Source: Flammeovirgaceae bacterium
GTDB lineage: Bacteria; Bacteroidota; Bacteroidia; Cytophagales; Cyclobacteriaceae
Assembly: GCA_023251155.1 (NCBI GenBank)
Contig: JAHEZH010000002.1
Location: 80,976 to 144,975 of the forward strand
DNA length: 64,000 nucleotides
Direction of reading: 5' to 3'
Shown: positions 27,339 through 37,003 of the stretch, one piece after another
Layout of the letters: every line of letters begins with the position of its first letter
How positions within the stretch are numbered: the stretch's first letter is position 1
Made by a program: the position numbers and the translations under genes
Notes under the pieces: generated by a model
Told to the model about the DNA's origin: nothing
Databases searched by the model: none
Seen by the model: the letters and a program-made list of their open reading frames with translations, nothing else

Positions 27339-28584
27339 CAGGTTTTATTTGGTTGTAGCCTTTGTGGGATTGGCATGCCTTTCAGTAAATGGCCAGGCGG
27401 CTTACACTCCTTTCTCTTCTTTTGGCATAGGTGATTATTACGGCAATTCACTGGTGCATAACCAGGGCATGGGCGGTGTAGGTATCAGCAATCCGCAAAC
27501 CTGGTATTTGAACAATCAAAACCCCGCTTTGCTTGTCTTCAATACGCTGACTTCATTCAGTGCCGGCTACCTGGTTGATTCGCGAACCATTCGTAACAGC
27601 AGCGCTAACGAAAAAAACACCAATGGTAACATTAACTACCTGGTATTAGGATTACCTATCAAACGAGGTAAGTGGACTACTTCCATTGGGATGAATCCCT
27701 ATACCAATGTCAATTACAAACTGACCTACACACAGGAAATTGAAAACAGCGTCAATACCGTAGATGTGACCGAGACCGGAGCCGGTGGTATCAATCAACT
27801 GTCATGGTCGCACGGAGTAGCGATTACCCGCAATATTTCTGTGGGACTCAAAGCCAACTACTACTTCAGCTCTATCGACCGGCATTTTGTCAATCAATTG
27901 TCGCAGTCGGCTTCTACCTTGATCATTCCTTCCATTCACACACGCCAGCATTTTTCTGATTTTAACCTGACCGGCGGTTTATCTATCCGCAAAGATTCTT
28001 TATTCAAGAAAAACTACCGTTTCAATTTTGGGGTGGTGTACGATTTCAAAACCAACATTAAAACCAAGTACTATGAAGCCGTGGAACGTAACGGAACAAC
28101 CATTGATACATTAGCTAACAACGAAATCAGGCAAACCACACTACCTCAAACCATAGCTGCAGGCCTCTCGTTTGGTCGTCCTGAGTACTGGACTCTGGGA
28201 ACGGATTTCACGTTTCTTGATTACAGTCAGTTCCGGGACATCAATGGAAGTAATTCAGGAACGACTCAGGGATGGAAGTGGGCCGTAGGCGCAGAGGTCA
28301 CACCCGATCCGCTTTCCGTGAGCAGCTACCTGAAGAGAATGACCTATCGTACTGGCGTGAGTCTTGAAAAATATCCCTACCTGATCAATGGGAATACCTT
28401 GCAGGACATGTCTGTTAACTTCGGGTTCTCTATGCCAGTGAGCCGTGTGTCCAATCTTGATTTTGCGGTGAAGTATGGGCAGCGTGGAGACATTAAAACC
28501 AATACCGTCTCTGAAAAATACTTTAAGGTATCGCTGGGTATTACCTTCAACGATCAATGGTTTATCAAGAGAAGATTCGATTAA
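27325..28584 (+). CDS. Outer-membrane barrel protein of the coaX-lptC cluster
   Basis: A 419-residue protein with a signal peptide (about residues 1-24, ending S-V-N-G-Q-A). The mature N-terminus (Y-T-P-F-S-S-F-G-I-G-D, then N-Q-G-M-G-G-V-G-I-S and W-Y-L-N-N-Q-N-P-A) is typical of a Bacteroidota barrel family found between coaX and lptC. About 14 amphipathic strands can be counted. It starts inside coaX. A role in envelope biogenesis is likely from the context (LptC and PpiD follow) but unproven. Confidence 0.82.
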   Translation: MSVFNRFYLVVAFVGLACLSVNGQAAYTPFSSFGIGDYYGNSLVHNQGMGGVGISNPQTWYLNNQNPALLVFNTLTSFSAGYLVDSRTIRNSSANEKNTNGNINYLVLGLPIKRGKWTTSIGMNPYTNVNYKLTYTQEIENSVNTVDVTETGAGGINQLSWSHGVAITRNISVGLKANYYFSSIDRHFVNQLSQSASTLIIPSIHTRQHFSDFNLTGGLSIRKDSLFKKNYRFNFGVVYDFKTNIKTKYYEAVERNGTTIDTLANNEIRQTTLPQTIAAGLSFGRPEYWTLGTDFTFLDYSQFRDINGSNSGTTQGWKWAVGAEVTPDPLSVSSYLKRMTYRTGVSLEKYPYLINGNTLQDMSVNFGFSMPVSRVSNLDFAVKYGQRGDIKTNTVSEKYFKVSLGITFNDQWFIKRRFD

Positions 28585-28608
28585 CAACACCTGAAAAATA
28601 AAAACGTG

Positions 28609-28636
28609 AAGGCTGGCCTGTAAAGCTGGCCTTTTT
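28609..28636 (+). terminator. Terminator or attenuator before lptC
   Basis: AAGGCTGGC (28609-28617) pairs with GCTGGCCTT (28625-28633), 9 pairs including two G-U, followed by TTTATT. It separates the outer-membrane protein gene from lptC. Confidence 0.65.
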
Positions 28637-28654
28637 ATTGCAGCCCCCGCTTTA

Positions 28655-29203
28655 ATGACTGATCACAAAAGAAAATACGTTTCCCTCGTTGCGCTGCTGG
28701 CCATGGCGCTGGCGCTATTCAGTTGCGAGACGGAGATGAAAAAACAGATTGCTGTCTATAATGGCTCTCTGCGCGAGTTTGAAAATGTAGACATGACCTA
28801 CAGCGAGAAGGATGCCGTAAAGGTGAAGATGCAGGCAAAAAAAATCATTGAACTGCAGAATGGCGATCGTGAGTTTCCGGACGGATTGTACATGGAGTTT
28901 TTCGATGTGGTGACCGGAGAAAAGACATCTACGCTGAAGGCAAACAATGCCTATTATTTCAAAGAAGAAGATCAATGGCGTGGCCGCGGAAAAGTGGAAG
29001 TCAAGAACATTCAGAAGCATCAGGAGCTTACCACTGAAGAATTATTCTGGAAACCGGCAACCAAAAAAATATTCACGGACAAATTTGTCACCATACGTGA
29101 GATTGACCGCGTGATTTATGGCACTGGCCTGGAGACCGATCAGAACCTGACCAACTACACGATCACCAAACCGGAAGGGGAGTTTGATGTGGAAGAAAAT
29201 TAA
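28655..29203 (+). CDS. lptC: LptC, LPS export bridge lipoprotein
   Basis: A 182-residue protein with a lipoprotein signal: a hydrophobic stretch ending A-L-F-S-C, so the lipidated Cys is about residue 24. The beta-jellyroll that follows (L-Y-M-E-F-F-D, then S-T-L-K-A-N-N-A-Y-Y and the final L-T-N-Y-T-I-T-K-P-E-G-E-F) matches Bacteroidota LptC. In the Lpt machine it links the LptBFG transporter to LptA and carries lipopolysaccharide across the periplasm. Known LptC proteins mostly have an uncleaved membrane anchor; the lipobox form is usual in this phylum. It lies in the coaX-ppiD envelope cluster. Confidence 0.88.
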   Translation: MTDHKRKYVSLVALLAMALALFSCETEMKKQIAVYNGSLREFENVDMTYSEKDAVKVKMQAKKIIELQNGDREFPDGLYMEFFDVVTGEKTSTLKANNAYYFKEEDQWRGRGKVEVKNIQKHQELTTEELFWKPATKKIFTDKFVTIREIDRVIYGTGLETDQNLTNYTITKPEGEFDVEEN

Positions 29204-29266
29204 TCCATTAGCCCATTATCGATTAATGTGCCGATTACTCTTGCCTGTACTTCTTAATTTTGCTCT

Positions 29267-29473
29267 ATGAAACTGCTTGATACGATCATTATCTCACTGG
29301 CTGTCGTCTTTATCATCATTGGCATCTATGAAGTGATGAGTGTCGGATTAGGTCAGGCTTATTGGGCATTGATGCTGGCTATCGTCTTGTATTTTGTGTA
29401 CGACTACCGGAAGAATATCGCCAACAAAAAGAAAAACGATCTCCCTGCAAAGAAAAAAGCCGCCAAGCGATAG
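29267..29473 (+). CDS. Small two-helix membrane protein
   Basis: A 68-residue protein with two membrane helices (about residues 5-24 and 30-48) and a very basic tail (N-K-K-K-N-D, then K-K-K-A-A-K-R). No family recognised. It is in line with lptC and ppiD, and Bacteroidota clusters of this type often carry such a small membrane gene. The frame starts with ATG 63 bases after lptC. Confidence 0.7.
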   Translation: MKLLDTIIISLAVVFIIIGIYEVMSVGLGQAYWALMLAIVLYFVYDYRKNIANKKKNDLPAKKKAAKR

Positions 29474-29594
29474 GTCCTGTTCCTGCAAGTGAGGCTAAGC
29501 TGCATTCGGTTGAGGTGTTATTCCCCAAACTGGATTTTAATTGTAACTAATTGAAAATCAATTCAATTATTTATAACGTTCTGTATTTTAGCCC

Positions 29595-29625
29595 TTTGTA
29601 GGATAGGTATTAGCGGTTAAATTTG
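29595..29625 (+). promoter_or_regulatory. Promoter of ppiD
   Basis: TTTG (29595-29598), 19 bases, TAAATTTG (29618-29625): a full match to the Bacteroidota promoter consensus, with a leader of about 30 bases to the ATG. Confidence 0.85.
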
Positions 29626-29659
29626 CGGTTCTTTAAAAATTAAACATTACGCGTTTTTT

Positions 29660-31771
29660 ATGGCATTGATCGGAACATTACGTACCAAAATGACCAAGTG
29701 GGTAGTTGGAGCTGTCGCCATCTCCATGGGCGCTTTCATTGTAGGAAGTGACCTGTTTGGAAATGGCCCTCGTTCAATTTTCGCTGGCAGTCAGAACAAC
29801 ATTGGTGAAATTGCAGGTAGTACTATATCCATTGATGAATTCAATGCCGTTGTACAAGAGCAGGAAAACAATTACATCCTCAGCTTCGGTCGCCAGCCTG
29901 GTGATCGCGAAATGACATCGCTGCGCCAGCAAGCCTGGGACTTGTTAATTGCCCGCAAGGCCATCGTTCCTCAATATGAAAAAGTGGGCGTAGAAGTCAC
30001 CTCGGATGAGGTATGGGACATGATTCAGGGAAAAAACATTGACGAAAACGTAAAGTCATCGTTCCTTGATTCAGCCGGTAATTTTGACCGTACCCGCCTT
30101 ATCCAGTACCTGCAACAGATTGATGCGATGCCTGCTAACTCAGAACAGAGAGTTCGTTGGGAAACATTCAAATCAAGCCTTGTACCGGGCCGCGCACGTA
30201 TCAAATATGAAAACCTGCTGATCAAAACCAACTACGTGACGGAAGCCGAAGCAGAGAAAGACTACCATACACAGAATGATGTAGCCGAAGTTAAATTCCT
30301 GTATGTACCGTATTTTGCGATCAGCGATTCGCTGGCCAAAGTTTCGGATGGCGACCTGAGAAGCTACTACGACAAGAACAAAGAAAAATATAAGGCAAAA
30401 GAAACCCGTAGCGTTAGCTATGTAAGCTTCCCGGTAATTCCTTCAAGCGCTGACTCTGCCGCCATCAAAACCGAAATGGATAAGCTGGCCGCAGAATTCA
30501 CTACCACCAAAGAAGATTCATTGTTTGCGGTAGATAACACCGATGGTCAAAGTGCATTCGAAAAATACACCCCTTCCACGCTGCCTGCCGCATTGAGCAG
30601 CCAGTCGCTTACAGAAGGAACGGTAGTTGGTCCATTCATCGATAATGGCTATTACAAGCTGATCAAAATGGTAAAGTCCGGAAAAGACACGGTGTACAAT
30701 GCCAAGGCAAGCCACATCCTGATCAAATGGGATGACACCAGCGAGGCTTCGAAGAAAGCAGCTAAAGAAAAAGCACGCAAGATTTTGGCTGATATCAAAG
30801 GTGGTGCTTCATTCGCTGCCAAAGCAAGAGAGTTTGGTACTGATGGAACAGCCCCACAAGGTGGAGATCTTGGCTGGTTCCGTTCAGGACAAATGGTGAA
30901 GCCATTTGAAAGTGCCGTGTTTGGCGCTACCAAAACCGGACTGCTTAACGATGTAGTGGAAACGGATTTCGGTTACCATATCATTGAAGTTACCGGTGTT
31001 AAAGACAACACTTCTTACACGGTAGCTACTATTGAAAGAGCCATCACACCAAGTGATGAGACACAAAACGAAGCTTCACGCAAAGCGGATGCTTTTGCTA
31101 CAGAAGTATCGAGCATCGATGAGTTTAAAGAACTTGCCAAGAAAAATAACTACACCGTAGTGGATGCGAACGAGGTGGGCACTGCCGACCGCAGAATAAG
31201 CAACCTGAACGATGCCCGTTCTATTGTCATGTGGTTGTTCCGCGATGCGAAAAAAGGCAAGGTATCTGAAGTGTTTGAATTGAATGACGAATATGTAGTA
31301 GCCGTAATGACCGGTGAAACCGAAGACGGGTACAAGTCTTTTGATAAAGTAAAAGAAGAAATCACTCCGTTCGTTCGCAATGAAATAAAAGGCAAGCTAT
31401 TGATCGAAAAAATCAAAGCTCAAAAAGGATCACTGGATGAAATTGCAAAAGCTGTAAGCCCGGATGCTACCGTAGCTTCTTCCAGCGACCTGAAACTGAG
31501 CACCAGCACATTGCCCACAGCCGGATTTGATCCGGTAGCGATTGGTACTGCATTCTCTTTGGAGAATGGAAAAACATCGGCTCCTTTTGCCGGTGAAAAT
31601 GGCGTTTTGGTAATGGAGCTTCAAAACAAAACCATTGCACCTGCTGTAGGTGATTATTCGGTCTTCAAAAACCAATTGAAACAAGCTATTGATACCCGCA
31701 GTGCCTATATTATTATGGAAGCCATCAAAGATGGTTCTAACATCAAAGATGCCCGCTACAAGTTTTATTAA
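29660..31771 (+). CDS. ppiD: PpiD/SurA-type peptidyl-prolyl isomerase
   Basis: A 703-residue protein. One N-terminal membrane anchor (about residues 12-32) is followed by a SurA-like N-terminal chaperone region and a parvulin domain (about residues 345-455) with A-S-H-I-L-I, G-G-D-L-G-W-F and T-D-F-G-Y-H-I-I-E. A second, degenerate parvulin-like region follows. PpiD proteins are anchored in the inner membrane and help outer-membrane proteins fold as they leave Sec. The length is a little above the E. coli protein (623). It has its own promoter and terminator. Confidence 0.9.
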   Translation: MALIGTLRTKMTKWVVGAVAISMGAFIVGSDLFGNGPRSIFAGSQNNIGEIAGSTISIDEFNAVVQEQENNYILSFGRQPGDREMTSLRQQAWDLLIARKAIVPQYEKVGVEVTSDEVWDMIQGKNIDENVKSSFLDSAGNFDRTRLIQYLQQIDAMPANSEQRVRWETFKSSLVPGRARIKYENLLIKTNYVTEAEAEKDYHTQNDVAEVKFLYVPYFAISDSLAKVSDGDLRSYYDKNKEKYKAKETRSVSYVSFPVIPSSADSAAIKTEMDKLAAEFTTTKEDSLFAVDNTDGQSAFEKYTPSTLPAALSSQSLTEGTVVGPFIDNGYYKLIKMVKSGKDTVYNAKASHILIKWDDTSEASKKAAKEKARKILADIKGGASFAAKAREFGTDGTAPQGGDLGWFRSGQMVKPFESAVFGATKTGLLNDVVETDFGYHIIEVTGVKDNTSYTVATIERAITPSDETQNEASRKADAFATEVSSIDEFKELAKKNNYTVVDANEVGTADRRISNLNDARSIVMWLFRDAKKGKVSEVFELNDEYVVAVMTGETEDGYKSFDKVKEEITPFVRNEIKGKLLIEKIKAQKGSLDEIAKAVSPDATVASSSDLKLSTSTLPTAGFDPVAIGTAFSLENGKTSAPFAGENGVLVMELQNKTIAPAVGDYSVFKNQLKQAIDTRSAYIIMEAIKDGSNIKDARYKFY

Positions 31772-31792
31772 CAGGCATTAAATTTTACCTTT

Positions 31793-31819
31793 AAAAGGCG
31801 GTCTAGTACCGCCTTTTTT
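31793..31819 (+). terminator. Terminator of ppiD
   Basis: AAAAGGCGGT (31793-31802) with ACCGCCTTTT (31808-31817), loop CTAGT, then more T. The DUF493 ATG follows 6 bases later, so DUF493 probably relies on readthrough or a very short leader. Confidence 0.88.
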
Positions 31820-31825
31820 ATTCTT

Positions 31826-32089
31826 ATGAACGAAGAGCAGATCAAATCATTCAAGGAAAAACTGGATCAGGCCCATGCCTGGCCGGTACTTTACATGTTC
31901 AAATTCATTGTGCCCAAAGGCAAGGAAGAAGACATGCGCAAACTTTTTGCCCATCACCCGCCTACCGAAAAGGCTTCTCAAAACGGGAACTTCATCAGCT
32001 TCACCGCGCAAATGATGATGCACTCCAGTGATGCTGTTATTGAAGTATACCAGCAAGCATCGGCCATTGAAGGAATCATCGCTTTGTAG
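31826..32089 (+). CDS. DUF493 (YbeD-like) protein
   Basis: An 87-residue alpha/beta protein with the family's ferredoxin-like pattern: W-P-V-L-Y-M-F-K-F-I-V-P, then a G-N-F-I-S-F-T-A strand and a C-terminal A-I-E-G-I-I-A-L. YbeD-like proteins have a regulatory ACT-like fold; no function is established. The start lies directly after the ppiD terminator. Confidence 0.82.
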   Translation: MNEEQIKSFKEKLDQAHAWPVLYMFKFIVPKGKEEDMRKLFAHHPPTEKASQNGNFISFTAQMMMHSSDAVIEVYQQASAIEGIIAL

Positions 32090-32133
32090 AGAGCGGCCAA
32101 TGTGGTTAACTTGTAGAATTATTTCATTTGATC

Positions 32134-32207
32134 ATTTGAAAATGACACTCCTCCAAATTCCTGCCCGGATTTCATTTTCAAATCATAAATTCAGTTCATT
32201 TTCAAAT
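32134..32207. repeat. Inverted and direct 12-base repeats before the pterin dehydratase gene
   Basis: ATTTGAAAATGA (32134-32145) is complementary to TCATTTTCAAAT, which occurs twice (32172-32183 and 32196-32207). It could be an operator pair or an AT-rich leader structure. Confidence 0.5.
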
Positions 32208-32222
32208 TAAAAATCGGATGTT

Positions 32223-32453
32223 ATGTGGAAAGAAGAGAACCATTCATTGAAGAAGACCTTCGAGTTTAAAGACTTTGTTACTGCTTTTGGTTTTATGACC
32301 AAAGTGGCCCTAGCAGCAGAAAAGAGGAATCATCATCCTACATGGACGAATACGTATAACAAGGTGAGCTTTGAGCTGTCCACCCACGATGCCGGCAACA
32401 CAGTAACGGACAAAGACCATCAACTGGCAAAGATCATTGATCAATTAGCGTAA
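32223..32453 (+). CDS. 4a-hydroxytetrahydrobiopterin dehydratase (PCD/DCoH)
   Basis: A 76-residue protein with the family core: E-K-R-N-H-H-P-T-W, then Y-N-K-V-S-F-E-L-S-T-H and the Asp in T-D-K-D. The two histidines and the aspartate are the catalytic set. It dehydrates the 4a-carbinolamine pterin made by aromatic amino-acid hydroxylases. It is slightly shorter than the usual 95-110 residues because the N-terminus is trimmed. No phenylalanine hydroxylase is nearby. The stop is 2 bases before rsmI. Confidence 0.9.
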   Translation: MWKEENHSLKKTFEFKDFVTAFGFMTKVALAAEKRNHHPTWTNTYNKVSFELSTHDAGNTVTDKDHQLAKIIDQLA

Positions 32454-32455
32454 AC

Positions 32456-33166
32456 GTGGAGCGTCCCATTTCTTTATACCTCATTCCCACCCCTATTGGC
32501 AACCTGGGAGATATCACCCTGCGTGCGTTAGAAACACTGAAGAAGGTAAAAACCATTCTCGCGGAAGACACGCGCAAGACAGGAATACTTTTGAAACATT
32601 ACGAGATCCAAAACTCGCTGCAGAGCTTTCATATTTTTAATGAACACAAAATCCTGGCTGGTCTAGTAAAAAGGATGAAAGAAGGGGAAGTGATGGCATT
32701 GGTTTCCGATGCCGGCACCCCTGGTATTAGTGATCCGGGATTTCTGCTGGTGAGAGAAGCCTTGAAGAATGATTTAAACATTGAGTGCCTTCCCGGCGCC
32801 ACGGCTTTTGTTCCTGCCCTGGTCAAATCAGGGTTTCCTACGGATCGCTTTGTCTTTGAAGGTTTTCTTCCGCACAAAAAAGGAAGGCAAACCATGCTTA
32901 AAAAACTGAGCGAGGAAGAGCGCACCATCATTTTATACGAATCACCCCATCGTTTGCTGAAAGCCCTGGAGCAACTCAGTGAGTTCTTTGGCAGCGATCG
33001 GTTGGTGTCTGTTTCGCGGGAGTTGACCAAACTGCATGAAGAAACCTTTACCGCCCCCGTAAAGGAGGTACTTGCTCATTTTCAGGCGAAAGAGGTAAAA
33101 GGCGAAATCGTGATAGTGATTGAGGGAAAGAAAGGCGAACCCAAATCAACAGACGATTCAGCGTAA
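32456..33166 (+). CDS. rsmI: 16S rRNA (cytidine1402-2'-O)-methyltransferase
   Basis: A 236-residue SAM methyltransferase of the tetrapyrrole-methylase fold, with L-Y-L-I-P-T-P-I-G-N-L-G-D-I-T at residues 7-21, A-E-D-T-R-K-T near 36-42 and S-D-A-G-T-P-G-I-S-D-P-G near 83. It methylates the ribose of C1402 in 16S rRNA. The start is GTG at 32456, 2 bases after the dehydratase gene. The C-terminal extension of about 10 residues is uncharged and probably disordered. Confidence 0.95.
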   Translation: MERPISLYLIPTPIGNLGDITLRALETLKKVKTILAEDTRKTGILLKHYEIQNSLQSFHIFNEHKILAGLVKRMKEGEVMALVSDAGTPGISDPGFLLVREALKNDLNIECLPGATAFVPALVKSGFPTDRFVFEGFLPHKKGRQTMLKKLSEEERTIILYESPHRLLKALEQLSEFFGSDRLVSVSRELTKLHEETFTAPVKEVLAHFQAKEVKGEIVIVIEGKKGEPKSTDDSA

Positions 33167-33223
33167 TCTCAGTTTGCTTTTTCACGTTATTACTGTTATT
33201 TGCTTTATCTAAAAAACAGACAC

Positions 33224-34021
33224 ATGATTGATCTTCTGCGCATTGAAAAGGAGGTAGTTGAATTGACTAACGAGGTAGCCCGATTCATTCGCACCGAATC
33301 GGACAACTTTGACAAAACAAAGATCGAACAGAAGGAAGGATTTAATAATCTGGTCTCCTACGTAGATAAAGAATCGGAAAATAAACTGGTGTATGCATTA
33401 GGGAAAATACTTCCGGGTTCTGGCTTTTTAGGTGAAGAAGGAGCCAACAGCAAAGGCACAAATGATTATGTCTGGATCATCGATCCGCTTGACGGCACTA
33501 CTAATTTCACTCACGGATTACCTCCTTATGCCATCAGTATAGGGCTGGCTAAAGCCAACGATGTGGTTCTTGGCATTGTCAATGAAGTTACCCGTCAGGA
33601 ATGTTTTCATGCTACGAAAGAAGGTGGCGCATTTTGCAATGGCACTCCTATCAAAGTATCGGCCGCCACTACCTTAAACACCAGCTTACTCGCCACCGGC
33701 TTTCCTTATTATCAAATTGATAAGATGGATGCTTATCTGAATATTATTCGAACGTTTCTTGATCAATCGCATGGCATACGAAGATTAGGAAGTGCCGCTA
33801 CCGATCTGGCTTATGTCGCCTGCGGAAGGCTGGAAGGATTCTTTGAATATAATCTTAACCCGTGGGATGTAGCCGCAGGCGGATTTATCGTGCAGGTAGC
33901 AGGTGGTACGGTCACTGATTTTAAAGGCGGTAATGACTTTGTGTTTGGAAAGGAACTATGTGCGGGTTGCCATGTTCATCCGGAGATGCTGGCCATTATT
34001 CAAAAACTTTGGGGATCCTGA
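33224..34021 (+). CDS. Inositol monophosphatase family protein
   Basis: A 265-residue phosphatase (ATG at 33224; an upstream TTG adds 8 unlikely residues). The metal-binding motifs are intact: E-E-G-A near 74, W-I-I-D-P-L-D-G-T-T-N-F near 89, and N-P-W-D-V-A-A-G near 214. Members act on inositol-1-phosphate, or on CysQ/NADP-type substrates. With the G-S-A-A-T-D-L-A motif it looks like SuhB/IMPase rather than CysQ. It stands alone after rsmI, with 57 bases between them. Confidence 0.9.
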   Translation: MIDLLRIEKEVVELTNEVARFIRTESDNFDKTKIEQKEGFNNLVSYVDKESENKLVYALGKILPGSGFLGEEGANSKGTNDYVWIIDPLDGTTNFTHGLPPYAISIGLAKANDVVLGIVNEVTRQECFHATKEGGAFCNGTPIKVSAATTLNTSLLATGFPYYQIDKMDAYLNIIRTFLDQSHGIRRLGSAATDLAYVACGRLEGFFEYNLNPWDVAAGGFIVQVAGGTVTDFKGGNDFVFGKELCAGCHVHPEMLAIIQKLWGS

Positions 34022-34137
34022 TCAATCAACACCAGGCAAGGGCAACAGCAAAAAACAGATTCTCGTGACGCCGGCAATCTGCCTGACAAGCATAAAGCAT
34101 TTTTATTCATCCACTTCATTTTTCTAACACCCTCATT

Positions 34138-36951
34138 ATGTTTCAATCATGCGAAAAAGTTAGTGCGCTACTGATTTTTATTCTTATCAGTACCGTTTCT
34201 ATCGCCCAGGTAAAGCTCACTGATCCGTTACCCGTGTCACCCGAAATCAAGGTAGGTAAACTCGCTAATGGGCTCACTTATTACATTCGTAAAAATGCGC
34301 GCCCTGAAAACAAAGTAGAGTTACGCCTGGTCATCAAAGCCGGTTCCATACTTGAAGATGATGATCAGCAGGGGCTGGCTCACTTCATGGAACACATGTC
34401 GTTCAATGGCACACAACATTTCAAGAAAAACGAATTGGTTTCGTTTCTTCAATCAATAGGTGTTGAGTTTGGTGCAGACCTGAATGCCTATACTGGTTTT
34501 GATGAAACGGTTTACATCTTACCTATTCCTACGGACAAAAAGGAAAATCTGGAGAAAGGATTACTGGTATTGGAAGACTGGGCAAGTGCCGCTACGCTCG
34601 ATGCTGCTGAAATTAATAAAGAGCGAGGAGTGGTGTTGGAAGAGTCACGTCTTGGCAAAGGTGCTGAAGATCGCATGAACAAAGTGATCTATCCAAAATT
34701 ATTCGAAGGATCAAAATATGCACAACGCCTTCCTATCGGTAAAGATGAAATTCTGAAAACATTTAAGCCCGAAGCATTAAAACGATTTTACAAAGAATGG
34801 TATCGTCCTGATCTAATGGCCGTGATTGCCGTGGGTGATATGGATCCTCTGGCTGTAGAGACGATGATTAAAGCTCATTTCGGGAAGTTAAAAAATCCAG
34901 TTAAAGAGCGTACCCGCTCTTATGCCGAAATTACTTCACGCAAAAAATCAGAGGGAATCGTTGTTACCGATAAAGAAGCGCAGAACCATATCCTGCAAAT
35001 CAGCTTTCCCTACACCGTGAACAAACCCGAAGTGACGGTTGAAGATTATCGTGAGGCGATGCTGAGAATGCTGTTTGGATCGATGCTGAGTACGCGAATG
35101 CAGGAACTGACCCAGAAAGCAGAACCTCCTTTTGTGTACGGAGGAAGTAGCCTGGGTGGGTTTGTTCATGGCTATGAAGGCTTTAGCTCATTTGCGGTAA
35201 TCGGTAAGGCAGGAGTAGAACCGGCTATCAATGCATTGGTACAGGAAAATGAAAGAGCACGGCAGTTTGGTTTTACTACATCAGAGCTTGAGCGTACCAA
35301 GAAATCAATGATGCGCTCTATCGAACGTGCATACAATGAACGTGACAAATCAGAATCAGGAAGCTATGCGGACGAATACATCCAGAATTTTCTGGAACAG
35401 GAACCCATACCGGGTATTGAAAATGAATACCGTTACCATCAGCAATTCCTGGAAAGCATTTCCCTGGATGAAGTAAATCAGTTTGCAGCCCGTCATATCC
35501 CTGTTGCTGAAAACAAACTGGTGATCCTTAACGGACCTGACCACTCTGATTTTAAAATGCCCACTGGCGATGAACTGCTTGCTTTTGTGGCGAATGCCGA
35601 AAAACGGCCTGTCGCTGCTTATGAAGAAAAAGCAATTGCCTCAAGCCTGATGGATAAAGCTCCAACCGGTGGAAGCATCGCCAGCGAGAAAGAGAACAAA
35701 GAGTTAGGCTTTACTGAGCTTACGCTAAGTAATGGAGTACAGGTCATTTTGAAAGCTACTGATTTTAAAAATGACCAGGTACTAATGAATGCCACTCGCT
35801 TTGGCGGACAATCACTTTATGATTTAAAAGATAATCTGAATGCTTCTTCTGCAACAGCCATTGTAAGCACCATGGGGGTAGGCGATTTTGCCCCATTGGA
35901 TTTGCGAAAAGTATTGGCCGGAAAGACCGTAAATGCCAGTCCGCGCATGGGTGCCATCAGCGAAGGGTTCGGTGGGCAATGTGGCTCTGCCGATGTGGAG
36001 ACCTTATTGCAGCTCACTTTTCTCTACTTTACACAACCACGTAAGGATACCGAGTTGTTCAACTCGTTTGTCAACAAGCAACAATCCCTGTATCAAAACA
36101 TGATGTCGAATCCGCAAGCTGTTTACCAGGATTCATTACAGAAAATTTTGTATCACAACCACCCGCGTGCTCCGCGCTTACCTAAAGCAGAAGATTTTGC
36201 AAAGATCAACCTGGATCGTTCATTGGAGATATACAAAGAACGCTTCGGCAATGCGAATGGATTTACATTCATCTTCACCGGAAGTTTTGAGTTAGCGAAA
36301 ATGAAACAGTTAGTAACTACTTACCTGGGAAGTCTTCCTTCATCAACCCGTACTTCTTCTTTTAAAGATATTGGGTTGCGCCCGGTGAAAGGTGTGGTCA
36401 AGAAAGAAGTGAAGAAGGGATCGGAACCAAAAAGTTTTGTGACCCTCATTTTCACTGGTGAAGCTCCCTACTCCGATCAGGCACAACTTCAGTTGCAGAC
36501 ACTCGTGGAGGTAGTCAACATCAAACTACTTGAAAACCTGCGGGAAGAACTAAGTGGAATTTATGGAGGTGGTATGCGTGGCAGCCTGAGCAAAAATCCA
36601 TACAACAGTTATTCGGTTTCGGTCTCTTTTCCATGCGGTCCTGAAAATGTTGACAAGCTGATCAACGCTACCTGGAGCGAGATAGAAAAGATAAAAGCCA
36701 ACGGTCCTTCTGAATCTGACCTTAACAAAGTGAAAGAAACCAACACCAAGCAGTATCTTGAAAACGTAAAAGACAATTCGTACTGGCTGGCCAAGCTGCA
36801 ACAGACAGTGGAGTTGGGGTCAAATCCGGCTGATATCTTGACAGGCGAGAAGCGGATCAATTCAGTGACTGCAAAAGAAGTGAAAGAAGCTGCGAACAAA
36901 TACCTGAATGAAAAAAATTACGTACAGGTGATTTTAAACCCAGAGAGCTAA
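34138..36951 (+). CDS. Periplasmic M16 metallopeptidase (insulinase family)
   Basis: A 937-residue protein with a signal peptide (about residues 1-24, ending S-I-A-Q). The zinc motif H-F-M-E-H is at residues 82-86 (inverted H-x-x-E-H), with the third ligand Glu expected in the E-E-S-R region near 165. The second half carries an inactive homologous copy (from about residue 525), which closes the clamshell. M16 proteases degrade peptides inside a chamber. Bacteroidota carry several; the substrate is unknown. It has its own terminator. Confidence 0.92.
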   Translation: MFQSCEKVSALLIFILISTVSIAQVKLTDPLPVSPEIKVGKLANGLTYYIRKNARPENKVELRLVIKAGSILEDDDQQGLAHFMEHMSFNGTQHFKKNELVSFLQSIGVEFGADLNAYTGFDETVYILPIPTDKKENLEKGLLVLEDWASAATLDAAEINKERGVVLEESRLGKGAEDRMNKVIYPKLFEGSKYAQRLPIGKDEILKTFKPEALKRFYKEWYRPDLMAVIAVGDMDPLAVETMIKAHFGKLKNPVKERTRSYAEITSRKKSEGIVVTDKEAQNHILQISFPYTVNKPEVTVEDYREAMLRMLFGSMLSTRMQELTQKAEPPFVYGGSSLGGFVHGYEGFSSFAVIGKAGVEPAINALVQENERARQFGFTTSELERTKKSMMRSIERAYNERDKSESGSYADEYIQNFLEQEPIPGIENEYRYHQQFLESISLDEVNQFAARHIPVAENKLVILNGPDHSDFKMPTGDELLAFVANAEKRPVAAYEEKAIASSLMDKAPTGGSIASEKENKELGFTELTLSNGVQVILKATDFKNDQVLMNATRFGGQSLYDLKDNLNASSATAIVSTMGVGDFAPLDLRKVLAGKTVNASPRMGAISEGFGGQCGSADVETLLQLTFLYFTQPRKDTELFNSFVNKQQSLYQNMMSNPQAVYQDSLQKILYHNHPRAPRLPKAEDFAKINLDRSLEIYKERFGNANGFTFIFTGSFELAKMKQLVTTYLGSLPSSTRTSSFKDIGLRPVKGVVKKEVKKGSEPKSFVTLIFTGEAPYSDQAQLQLQTLVEVVNIKLLENLREELSGIYGGGMRGSLSKNPYNSYSVSVSFPCGPENVDKLINATWSEIEKIKANGPSESDLNKVKETNTKQYLENVKDNSYWLAKLQQTVELGSNPADILTGEKRINSVTAKEVKEAANKYLNEKNYVQVILNPES

Positions 36952-36973
36952 TATCATTCAGCCCATCACAACT

Positions 36974-37003
36974 AAAGACCTCTGAAGATCATCAGAGGTC
37001 TTT
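36974..37003 (+). terminator. Terminator of the M16 peptidase gene
   Basis: Perfect 12-base arms (36974-36985 and 36992-37003) with loop AGATCA, then TAGTTTAAG. Confidence 0.88.
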
